Assembly (NCBI RefSeq): GCF_000154845.1
Contig: NZ_DS981457.1
Location: 205,318-269,317, forward strand
Direction of reading: 5' to 3'
Length of the DNA stretch: 64,000 nucleotides
From: Phocaeicola coprocola DSM 17136
GTDB lineage: Bacteria > Bacteroidota > Bacteroidia > Bacteroidales > Bacteroidaceae
The notes beneath the pieces are model-generated. The model made no database searches. It had not been told where the DNA came from and saw nothing but the letters and a program-made list of their open reading frames with translations. The position numbers and the translations under genes are program-made. Shown here piece by piece: positions 55,875 to 64,000 of this stretch (its first letter is position 1; each line of letters starts with the position of its first letter).

Positions 55875-57260
55875 ATGGAACAAGTTTTTAGCTATATCAT
55901 CGGTCTGGGAGCAGCGGTGATGATGCCTATTATTTTTACTATTTTGGGAGTATGCATCGGAATTAAATTCGGAAAGGCGTTAAAGAGCGGACTCCTTGTG
56001 GGAGTGGGATTCGTAGGGCTGTCTGTCGTGACGGCATTGCTCACAAGCAGTCTGGGAGATCCCCTGAAAAAAGTAACCGAAATCTACGGACTGAGCCTTG
56101 GCATTTTCGACATGGGATGGCCGGCTGCCGCATCGGTCGCATACAATACATCTGTGGGAGCTTTCATCATTCCCGTATGTCTGGCCGTAAACATCGTTAT
56201 GCTTCTGACCAAAACTACAAAGACAGTAAACATCGACCTGTGGAACTACTGGCACTTTGCCTTCATCGGAGCTGTTGTATATTTTGCGTCAGACAATATA
56301 TGGTGGGGATTCTTCGCTGCAATCATATGCTATATCATTACCCTGATCATGGCAGACCTGACAAGTAAACAGTTTCAGACATATTATGAAAAAATGGACG
56401 GAATATCCATTCCCCAACCTTTCTGTCAGGGTTTTGTTCCGTTTGCCGTAGTGATAAACAAGGCTCTCGACAAAATCCCGGGATTCGAAAAACTGAACAT
56501 TGATGCGGAAGGCATGAAAAAGAAATTCGGTATCATGGGCGAACCGCTATTCTTGGGAGTCATTGTAGGATGTGGTATCGGAGCACTTGCATGTGAAAAC
56601 ACTCAGGAACTTGTAAACAATATCCCTTCCATTCTGGGACTCGGTATCAAGATGGGAGCTGTAATGGAACTTATTCCACGTATCACTTCGCTGTTCATTG
56701 AGGGATTACGTCCTATTTCGGATGCAACCCGTGAGCTCATTGCACGCAAGTTCAAGAATGCGGCAGGGCTGAACATCGGTATGAGTCCGGCACTGGTTAT
56801 CGGACATCCTACTACACTGGTAGTCTCACTGCTGCTGATTCCGGTAACACTGTTCCTTTCTGTTGTCCTGCCGGGTAACCAGTTCCTTCCGCTGGCATCA
56901 CTTGCAGGTATGTTCTATCTGTTCCCTGCTGTCCTGCCTGTTACAAAAGGCAACGTACTGAAAACCTTCATTATCGGACTGGTTGCACTGATTGTGGGAC
57001 TTTACTTTGTAACCGATCTTGCGCCGTTCTTTACACAGGCTGCTCAGGATGTCTTTGCCAAGACCGGAGATTCGGCAGTGAAAATACCCGAAGGATTCCA
57101 GGGAGGAGCACTCGACTTCGCTTCAAGCTTGTTCTCATGGATCATTTTCCATCTGGTATATAACTTTAAAATCGTCGGTTCAGCTGTTCTGGTAATCTGT
57201 ACACTGGCACTTGCCATTTTCAACAGAAGACGGATTATTAAGGAAAGCCGACAGGGATAA
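55875..57260 (+). CDS. Orphan PTS galactitol-type EIIC permease
   Basis: 461 aa, about eleven hydrophobic segments. It matches GatC-type EIIC across the protein: GVGFVGLSVV (about 42-51), FDMGWPAAASVAYNT, VNIDLWNYWHFAFIGAV (about 118-134), KKFGIMGEPLFLGVIVGCGIG, MELIPRITSLFIEGLRPISDATRE and MSPALVIGHPTTLVVSLLLIPVTL. In enterobacteria GatC works with EIIA/EIIB and phosphorylates its substrate. No EIIA, EIIB, HPr or EI gene is seen in this window. It is followed 42 bases later by kduI. I infer a phosphorylation-independent carrier for ketouronates or a related acid; this needs direct proof. Confidence 0.85.
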   Translation: MEQVFSYIIGLGAAVMMPIIFTILGVCIGIKFGKALKSGLLVGVGFVGLSVVTALLTSSLGDPLKKVTEIYGLSLGIFDMGWPAAASVAYNTSVGAFIIPVCLAVNIVMLLTKTTKTVNIDLWNYWHFAFIGAVVYFASDNIWWGFFAAIICYIITLIMADLTSKQFQTYYEKMDGISIPQPFCQGFVPFAVVINKALDKIPGFEKLNIDAEGMKKKFGIMGEPLFLGVIVGCGIGALACENTQELVNNIPSILGLGIKMGAVMELIPRITSLFIEGLRPISDATRELIARKFKNAAGLNIGMSPALVIGHPTTLVVSLLLIPVTLFLSVVLPGNQFLPLASLAGMFYLFPAVLPVTKGNVLKTFIIGLVALIVGLYFVTDLAPFFTQAAQDVFAKTGDSAVKIPEGFQGGALDFASSLFSWIIFHLVYNFKIVGSAVLVICTLALAIFNRRRIIKESRQG

Positions 57261-57302
57261 GTCAAAAGAATCAATATAAAACAATATAAAATCAAGAAAA
57301 TT

Positions 57303-58226
57303 ATGAAAAAGTTAGCTCTTGCAATGATGTTTGGCGCAGCAGCCGTTAGCGCAAACGCCCAGATTTCCAGCGTACAGATGCAGGTTGCATGTAACCCGCA
57401 GGACGTGAAAACATACGACACACAAAGATTGCGCAGCAGCTTCATGATGGAAAAGGTCATGGTCGCTGATGAAATCAATCTTACCTATTCTATGTACGAC
57501 CGGTTCATCTTTGGAGGTGCAGTTCCTGTAAACAAAGAACTGACACTGGATACAATCGATCAGCTGAAAGCTCCTTATTTCCTGTTCAACCGTGAGCTGG
57601 GAATTATCAATATCGGAGGAGAAGGTATCGTAACAGTGGACGGCAAAGAATATGCGCTCAATTTCAAGGAAGCTCTTTATGTAGGAAGAGGCAATCAGAA
57701 AGTTACCTTTAAAAGCAAAGATGCATCAAAACCGGCAAAATTCTATTTGAATTCAGCCATTGCTCACAAGGCTTACAAGACACAGCTTGTCACACTTGAC
57801 GGACGCAAAGGTTCCCTGAAGGCTAATTCATTTGCAGCTGGTAAAATGGAAGAAAGTAATGACCGTGTAATCAACCAGCTGATCGTAAGCAACGTTCTGG
57901 AAGAAGGTCCTTGCCAGTTACAGATGGGATTGACAGAGCTGAAGCCGGGAAGCGTATGGAATACAATGCCTGCACATACCCACTCACGCCGTATAGAAGC
58001 ATATTTTTATTTTAACCTGACTCCGGGCAACATGATCTGTCACCTGATGGGAGAACCTCAGGAAGAAAGACTGGTATGGCTGGCCAACGAACAGGCTATT
58101 ATGTCGCCGGAATGGTCTATTCATGCAGCTGCCGGAACAAGCAACTATATGTTTATCTGGGGAATGGCCGGAGAAAATCTCGACTATGGAGATATGGATA
58201 AAATCTCATACACAGAAATGAAATAA
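57303..58226 (+). CDS. kduI: 5-keto-4-deoxyuronate isomerase with signal peptide
   Basis: Converts 5-keto-4-deoxyuronate (DKI) to 2,5-diketo-3-deoxygluconate (DKII). 307 aa against about 278 for the usual enzyme. The extra N-terminus is a textbook type I signal: [20 protein letters not shown] (ANA|Q). Metal ligands are intact: His225, His227 and Glu232 in [15 protein letters not shown], and His274 in WSIHAAAG. All are offset by 29 from the E. coli ligands (196, 198, 203, 245 as I recall), so the core is complete. Export to the periplasm is the inference. Co-transcribed with the EIIC gene; followed by a terminator. Confidence 0.93.
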   Translation: MKKLALAMMFGAAAVSANAQISSVQMQVACNPQDVKTYDTQRLRSSFMMEKVMVADEINLTYSMYDRFIFGGAVPVNKELTLDTIDQLKAPYFLFNRELGIINIGGEGIVTVDGKEYALNFKEALYVGRGNQKVTFKSKDASKPAKFYLNSAIAHKAYKTQLVTLDGRKGSLKANSFAAGKMEESNDRVINQLIVSNVLEEGPCQLQMGLTELKPGSVWNTMPAHTHSRRIEAYFYFNLTPGNMICHLMGEPQEERLVWLANEQAIMSPEWSIHAAAGTSNYMFIWGMAGENLDYGDMDKISYTEMK

Positions 58227-58252
58227 TCCAGTTTTCATATAATCATCTATTT

Positions 58253-58329
58253 ATCATTCTAAATGTTGTGGTTCTTAACCATTTACATAACTCAAATTAC
58301 ATACCACACATTTAGAATGATAGTTTTTT
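58253..58329 (+). terminator. Terminator after kduI
   Basis: ATCATTCTAAATGTTGTGG (58253-58271) pairs with CCACACATTTAGAATGAT (58304-58321) with one bulge and a 32-base loop, then AGTTTTTT. It separates kduI from the MFS gene. Confidence 0.75.
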
Positions 58330-58429
58330 GACAAACAAATTTAAATTGGGCAGGCAAATTTTTAGGAACACAAAGAAACACTTTCAGTAGAGCCAAAACC
58401 CATAGAAAAACATTATTAAACTTTATATC

Positions 58430-59908
58430 ATGAATACATTTCGAAAAGTAGATGAAAAAATGACAAACTTCAGATGGGTTATTTGTGGAATGTTATTTTT
58501 TGCAACTACAGTAAACTATCTTGACCGACAGGTTCTTTCTCTAACTTGGAAAGATTTTATCGCACCAGAATTTCACTGGACAGACTCCAACTATGGAGAT
58601 ATCACAGCTATATTTTCAATTGTATATGCCATAGCAAATCTTTTTGCCGGACGTTTTATTGACTGGATGGGTACCAAAAAAGGATATCTCTGGTCTATTT
58701 TCATTTGGTCAGCAGGAGCCTGCCTCCACGCATTATGCGGCTGGGCAACTGAGGTAACCTTAGGTATTCACAATGCAACAGAAATGCTTTCTGCCACAGG
58801 AGCCGTAGCATCAACTATCGCAATCACCAGTGTATACTATTTTATTGCAGCACGTATTGTTTTAGGAGCAGGTGAAGCAGGTAACTTCCCCGCAGCCATA
58901 AAAGTAACAGCAGAATATTTCCCTAAAAAAGACCGTGCTTTCTCTACTTCGATATTCAATGCCGGTTCTACCATTGGAGCATTGATAGCTCCCGTAAGTA
59001 TTCCTCCTTTGGCACGTTATTTCCAAAGTATAGGTGTAGGAAACGGTTGGGAAATGGCATTTGTTGTAATCGGTGCTTTAGGTTTTGTTTGGATGGGATT
59101 ATGGATGTTCCTATATAAGAAACCAAATGCTAATCCACATGTAAACGCAGCTGAATTAGCATATATTGAGCAAGACAACAATGAGCAAGAAGCAAAAAGC
59201 TCAGACTCACAGACTACAAACAGTGATTTTGACAATCAGAAAATTTCTTTCCTCCAGTGTTTTAAATTCCCTCAGACATGGGCTGTATTCTTCGGTAAGT
59301 TCATGACAGATGGTGTATGGTGGTTCTACTTATTCTGGACACCTGCTTATATCTCAGACGTGTACGGTTTCTCTTCTGATACTGCTACCGCTCAGATGCT
59401 TATCTTTGTACTATATGCCATCACAATGCTTTCTATATACGGAGGAAAATTGCCAACCATTATCATCAATAAAACAGGCAAGAACCCATATGTAGCACGT
59501 ATGCAAGCGATGTTTATCTTTGCTTTATTCCCGTTGTTAGCTCTATTTGCTCAACCATTAGGAAATTATTCATATTGGTATCCGATTATTATTATAGGTA
59601 TTGCAGGTGCAGCCCATCAGTCATGGTCGGCTAATATCTATTCTGTAGTAGGTGATATGTTCCCAAAGAGCACTATTGCTACCATCATCGGAATCGGTGG
59701 TATGGCAGGAGGTATCGGTTCATTCTTTATCAACATGGGCTCAGGACGACTGTTCGACTATGCAGCCGAAACCAATATGGTGTTTATGGGCTTTGAAGGT
59801 AAAGCAGCCGGCTACTTCATCATCTTCAGTATATGCGCAGTAGCTTATCTGATTGGATGGATAATCATGAAAATATTGGTTCCGAAATATAAACTGGTTA
59901 AGGTTTAA
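58430..59908 (+). CDS. MFS hexuronate transporter, ExuT-like
   Basis: 492 aa major-facilitator protein with twelve predicted segments. VNYLDRQVLSLTW (about 28-40) and the loop-2/3 motif FAGRFIDWMGTKKG (about 72-85) match the anion:cation symporter family that includes ExuT. LGAGEAGNFPAAIKVTAEYFPKKDRA (about 144-169) is the strongest family signature. Proton-driven uptake of galacturonate/glucuronate or ketouronates into the cytoplasm is the likely role. It follows the kduI terminator, so it is probably a separate transcript; I could not find a good -7 box. Confidence 0.88.
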   Translation: MNTFRKVDEKMTNFRWVICGMLFFATTVNYLDRQVLSLTWKDFIAPEFHWTDSNYGDITAIFSIVYAIANLFAGRFIDWMGTKKGYLWSIFIWSAGACLHALCGWATEVTLGIHNATEMLSATGAVASTIAITSVYYFIAARIVLGAGEAGNFPAAIKVTAEYFPKKDRAFSTSIFNAGSTIGALIAPVSIPPLARYFQSIGVGNGWEMAFVVIGALGFVWMGLWMFLYKKPNANPHVNAAELAYIEQDNNEQEAKSSDSQTTNSDFDNQKISFLQCFKFPQTWAVFFGKFMTDGVWWFYLFWTPAYISDVYGFSSDTATAQMLIFVLYAITMLSIYGGKLPTIIINKTGKNPYVARMQAMFIFALFPLLALFAQPLGNYSYWYPIIIIGIAGAAHQSWSANIYSVVGDMFPKSTIATIIGIGGMAGGIGSFFINMGSGRLFDYAAETNMVFMGFEGKAAGYFIIFSICAVAYLIGWIIMKILVPKYKLVKV

Positions 59909-59932
59909 TTAATTCAGGAATTAAGATAGTTC

Positions 59933-60006
59933 AACTCCCCTTTACATTCAGACGTTTAAAGAACAAAAGGAAAAACGTGAAGAATGTAAAGGGGAGTTTT
60001 GTTGTT
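59933..60006 (+). terminator. Terminator of the MFS gene
   Basis: AACTCCCCTTTACATTC pairs perfectly with GAATGTAAAGGGGAGTT and is followed by TTGTTGTTCTTT. The loop is about 35 bases. Confidence 0.82.
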
Positions 60007-60496
60007 CTTTCGCTTTAAACAACGTGAAATTACCTCCAACATTTGTTCAGAAAAAATTATTTTTAGTACAAACCTTGATATCTTTTGTACAAAAGATCAG
60101 GCAAATAACTGCATGTTTTTTAAAAACAACATGATAATATATGTATTATTTGACATTTATAGTTATTGTGGTTTACTAAAAAGAAGTAGAAAGCTTTAAA
60201 GGAAAGGGTTACATAAAAGAGTACCCTGTCTTTGTTCTTTTTTGAATGAAGCATTATCTATAAAATTAATTCAGACACTGAATAAATTATAGTTAAATAT
60301 TATTCTTTTCGTGCATAATATATTTTATCGGATAGCAAATGTCCAACTCTTCTATCACGAGAAAAATCACCACGTAAAAATGTACACATATACAATTTTC
60401 CCGATAAATCGTACGATTTTATAGGTCTCTGCGACCAAATAATATCAATTTTGTAATACCAGAATAATAAAATTTTTATAATACATATATTACAGC
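60007..60496. other. Intergenic before the insertion-sequence remnants
   Basis: About 490 A+T-rich bases. Short frames on both strands show no family resemblance and I find no convincing RNA gene. Confidence 0.45.
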
Positions 60497-60522
60497 AATA
60501 GTTCGTTAAAAATTCGCCAAGC

Positions 60523-61736
60523 CTAAGCGGCTCTGGCAGTAAATAAAATGAGTTCTTTGAAAAGTTTGTCAATAACTTGCGGGTCTGGGCTAATCCCAAA
60601 CACGCAAATAAATCGTTCAAGCATATAAGCATTGTGTATGAAAGACTTGCAGGAGGATATGGAACAGGTTATTCCGAGCCTCTTACATGCCGCTTTGGCC
60701 AAGTTGACAGCTGCGAGCGATGCATTGAAGTGAAAATCCAATTTCCTGAAGTCGGGTGACTGGCAGTTGGTGATTCCTGCATGCTGCTTGCCACTCTAAA
60801 GAATTCCAACTGAAACATGGTTCTGTAATAATCCAGCACCTCGCGTCCATCCATGGAATCGTCTGTAGAGAAATAAAGTTGCCACTTGTCTGTTCTTCCG
60901 TCCATCGGATACCAGATGGCTAAGGAAACATACCTTTTGAAAGCTTTAGCATAAACCCTCAATCCGTATAGCTTTCCTTTGTTCACCTCGTATTCCTTGC
61001 ACCGGGTCAAATCCAGATTGGCAAAGTCAATCCTGCCGTCAAACCACTTGGGATGACCACGTTTTCCTGTTTTCTTTTCCAATGTCGGATAGTACAGGAC
61101 AACATCATTCCTAAAGCGGCTGATGACATGGAAACCGTTCTCACACATAGGCGTTACGAAAGTTTCCTTGGAAAAGAATGCGTCTGCAACCACCGTTTTG
61201 GATATGCTTTGCAGCTTGTCTTTTCTGCTGATAAGATAGCAGCTGTACCAGTCAACAAGGTTCTTGTCCATATTATCCAAGGTCTTACAATCCGGTGTCT
61301 GAATGGAACCTAAAGTCATGCATTCATGGTTGTCGATGTCAATGATACCGATGCCCATGATTTCCAATCCTCGCTTGTACTCTCCTGCACAACCGGACCA
61401 GAAGTAACCTATCCAAGGTGTCTTCTTGCCTGATTTGGGAATATAGGAAGGGTCGATGGCAATGGCTTTTCTTTTGCCTGTGAGATGCTTGCTGATGATA
61501 GATCCGTTGAACGCAAACCAGTCGAAAGTTTCATGCTCAAAAAGGTTACGATAAGTCTGTTCTGAGAAACAGCCATATCTGCCCAATTGAAGGAAATTTA
61601 TACGATCCGGGATGGCCATGAATAATTTCATGGTGTCCATGAATGCTTTTTCAAAAGGTTTGTGTATATTCGCTACTGATTTGAGAGCCGACAGGCACTC
61701 GGATTGGTATTGCATAAGGAGTGTTTCTTTAGTCAT
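60523..61736 (-). pseudogene. Frameshifted transposase of an insertion element
   Basis: The first 330 residues (from the ATG at 61736) read as a DDE transposase: KAIAIDPSYIPKSGKKTPW, KTVVADAFFSKETFV, DKWQLYFSTDDSMDGREVLD and YYRTMFQLEFF. The frame then derails at about 60793/60794, where one missing base in AGAG-TGGC would otherwise read FFRDGKQHAGITNCQSPDF. The correct C-terminus continues in the other frame to TAG at 60523 (HFNASLAAVNLAKAACKRLG). Possible inverted ends AGTTCGTTA (60500-60508) and, on the other strand, AATTCGTTA (about 61780) flank it. A single-base loss (or sequencing error) is the simplest reading. Confidence 0.75.
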
Positions 61737-61943
61737 AATCAGAAGAGTTCAGAGACTTCTAATTTACTAAGAAATAACGAATTATGCAATACTTTCCTCC
61801 TTTATTATCAGCAGGTTAACTCTCTTTTTTCAGCACATTTCTTCATGCTTAACCATTCGTTTTTGACAACATTTCAATGACCTCTTTAGTGTTTCCGAAC
61901 CAGCTTTTGCCGGTTCTGTTGTTTAACTTTTAATCTTTCGGTA

Positions 61944-62720
61944 AAAATTTACCGAAGTATTGAAGTAAGAAATATCACAGTTAGTACTTATTATCGTTTA
62001 TTAGTTCCTGAATTAATAGATCAAATAAATAGTTTACATCAAACTGATTATCAAACAATAATTTATTTAGATGTTGATACAATAATAGAATGTGACCTGT
62101 CAGCTGTTTTAGCTTTAGCACAATCAAAAGTAGATACTTGTTTATTAGGTGTATGTGAATCACCAACATATTGTAATGTAAATACATCTTACTGGAAAAA
62201 AATAGGTTGTGACCCTTCTTCTTACATTAATGCAGGAGTACTCATCATGAATATCCCTGCCTTACAAAAGATGAATTTTACCTCCCAATGCTTATTGCAT
62301 AAAAATAAAAAATATACATATCAAGATCAAGACATTATAAATATTGTATGCAAAGGGAAAATAGAATTTTTACCTTTAAAATACAACTACACATCACTAT
62401 TATACTCATTATCTATAGAAAATGAGAAATTTAAGAATATAAAAGCTAAAGAAATTGCAGAATGCTCTAATTGTATTATACATTATACAGGCAATAAACC
62501 CTGGAATAATTTTTGTTTAAGAGCAGAATACTGGTGGTACTATTATAAACATTCTATTTTCAAAGATGAAAATTTCTATATAAGGAATTATCAAGTTATG
62601 TCAAAAAAAATATTACTAGATTATTCTTACAAAGAAGTTAAAAAAATATTCCTCCTTAAATCCGCAACTCCATTCCCGAAGTGCTACCTACATAAAGAGA
62701 AATGGACTTTTGATTCGTAA
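61944..62720 (+). pseudogene. Glycosyltransferase family 8 remnant, truncated at both ends
   Basis: Open frame continuous from about 61930 to the stop at 62718-62720; an internal ATG exists at 62247. The part similar to GT8 (LPS galactosyl/glucosyltransferase type) begins near VSTYYRLLVPELIDQI. It includes the DxD motif in IIYLDVDTIIECDLSAVLAL, SSYINAGVLIMNIPAL and YQDQDIINIVCKGKIEFLPL. About 75 N-terminal residues expected for GT8 are missing, and the C-terminus runs into insertion-sequence DNA near 62660. GT8 enzymes build LPS or capsule sugars; this copy is unlikely to work. Lower G+C than neighbours suggests it came from a surface-polysaccharide locus. Confidence 0.72.
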
Positions 62721-64000
62721 GATAACCATTAAGTCCTCGCGTCCGTTTCAATGCGCATACCATCCCCTTACCCCATAAAGCGACTTGAGGCAATACGCAA
62801 TCAGTGGCCATCAAGTGATGTAAATCATCCGGAAGAAGTTTTGAAGGCTTCTGCATATGCATGGTTGTCGGTGTAGATATTCAGCACACATTGCCTTGCG
62901 GTCTTAATCCACTTGGCAGGTACTGAAATGAATTTGAAGACAAACGTCTTGATACGGCTGGTTTCCTTGAGCCCGAACTTCTTCACTTCAATCCTTTGCA
63001 TGATGGCCTTGTAGAAATTGCGTATCAGTGCCGTCAGGAGCAGGAACACGGTATTTTCCGCCATGAAGGATTTAGGCAGTCTGTCCCATCCAAACCCATT
63101 GTTCATGTCATCAAAGACGCGTTCCTTGCCACCGCGCATGTTATAGAACTCCACGATGTCCCTCATGGATGATTCGTATCGTTGGTCAGGATGCAGCGGT
63201 ATGTATATTCCCCCTCCCACAGGACCGGCCCACTGCCCATGCGTCTCTGTCTCTGGATTACCAGGCGATACGGTTTGCCCTTCCACTTCTCAACGAGAAT
63301 GGAGTTCAACTCAAACACGATGCCGTTTATCTCTTCCTTCTTCCACCCTCTGAGCGCGAAGATGTCATCATAGAGCGAGCAGCAGCGGTTGGCGCGTATG
63401 TAGAATGTCCTGCAATGCTTCCTGACCTCATCCACAATGTCTTCAGAGCATGAGCCGCAGTCGGCCCTGAAGCGTTTGACTGTCAGCTTCTTCTCTTCAA
63501 GTCTCTCCAAAATCCTCTTTAGCGTGTCCTTCTGGTGAAAGCGTACATTGGTGTTGCCGTCGCTGTTCTCTATGCCGACAATCATGTCGCCGATAACGGC
63601 CACACCGGACCTGTAACCAAGAAATTTCTTGTACGTGGGCTTTGCATCGTACTTCTCCGCCTTCAATGAACTGGTGGTCAAAGTCAACGTCATACTCCCC
63701 GCCCTCTTTCAACTGCCCTGTGGACAACAGGCAATTCAGGAGCAATGTGTTGAGTGTGTCTGCCCGTATTGAAATCATAGGACTTTCCGGCATCAGACGT
63801 GTATGAGATGTTTTTCCCGGGTCAAGTCCGGTTAATGCCTTAAGGATGTGGTCGCGCCTACAGTGCGTTGGTGGTTGAAGGCAAGATGAACTCATAAGTG
63901 GGCGTGACTCCTTCATCGAGAACCGCCCGCGAGTAACTGCATATGAGGGAGCGGTGATTTCGCTGATATGTAACCATAGGAGTTTGCCATTCTCACCCCC
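62656..64000 (-). pseudogene. Decayed IS1380-family transposase (runs off the window)
   Basis: Pieces in different frames add up to an IS1380-like transposase. The N-terminal part is APSYAVTRGRF (about 63935-63905), then LKALTGLDPGKTSHTRLMPE and DVDFDHQFIE. The middle part is AEKYDAKPTYKKFLGYRSG and RADCGSCSEDIVDEVRKHCR (63693-63163). The next part is RYESSMRDIVEFYNMRGGKE and FDDMNNGFGWDRLPKSFMAE (63170-62825). A C-terminal fragment (62862-62656) is in yet another frame. Frame changes lie near 63690, 63170 and 62830. Ends were not identified. Confidence 0.75.

Noticed and set aside
55875..57260. Calling the EIIC gene a working galactitol PTS
   Set aside because: No EIIA/EIIB or galactitol phosphate dehydrogenase genes are nearby and the partner gene is kduI; only the membrane-domain family is supported.

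Overview
The window comes from a Bacteroidales gut-type bacterium, most likely Bacteroides or Phocaeicola. The sequence evidence is SusC/SusD pairs, lipoproteins with Bacteroidetes-type surface signals, many promoters with the TAnnTTTG -7 box, a rhamnose operon in the kinase-isomerase-permease-aldolase-oxidoreductase-regulator order known from Bacteroides, and an rrn operon whose 16S 3' end carries CCUCC. The species cannot be fixed from the window alone.

Layout. 1-500: start of leuA (minus) with a branched-chain leader peptide and attenuator. 530-3077: pncB and a secreted GH29 alpha-L-fucosidase. 3200-8720: a complete rrn operon on the minus strand (16S, tRNA-Ile, tRNA-Ala, 23S, 5S) with tandem promoters and a terminator. 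9443-11070: a stand-alone GH28 polygalacturonase. 11330-19500: housekeeping and accessory genes (FKBP isomerase, membrane protein, ECF sigma factor with a small membrane partner, etfB-etfA-acyl-CoA dehydrogenase, TlpA-like lipoprotein, MscS channel with a FlK-like thioesterase). 19743-26155: a minus-strand glycosidase operon (trehalase/GH63-like, GH78, GH140) interrupted by a 1.3-kb IS4-type element with an 11-bp target duplication. 26495-33446: the L-rhamnose operon, divergent from that glycosidase operon, ending in its AraC regulator. 33517-36567: an AspT-family transporter and a TonB-domain protein with DSL repeats. 36769-59908: a large pectin utilisation locus. 60497-64000: insertion-sequence wreckage around a glycosyltransferase-8 remnant.

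How the genes work together. The pectin locus encodes SusC/SusD with a lipoprotein glycan binder, two PL1 lyases, two PL10-type lyases, three fusion enzymes (CE12-CE8, PL10-esterase, GH105-CE8), and the enzymes and carriers for the unsaturated uronate made by the lyases. KdgF and KduI both carry clear N-terminal signal peptides, so the first two steps of unsaturated-uronate metabolism, which are cytoplasmic in the classical pathway, appear to have been moved to the periplasm. They sit next to a galactitol-type EIIC permease without EIIA/EIIB partners and an ExuT-like MFS carrier. I infer that lyase products are linearised and isomerised in the periplasm and imported as keto-deoxyuronates. This is the most interesting system in the window. 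The rhamnose part couples release of rhamnose from rhamnogalacturonan-type chains (GH78, GH140) to rhamnose catabolism across a shared divergent control region.

Limits: all family calls are from motif recognition by eye. Promoters, terminators and IS ends are pattern matches. rRNA ends are placed by analogy with E. coli and are accurate to a few bases.
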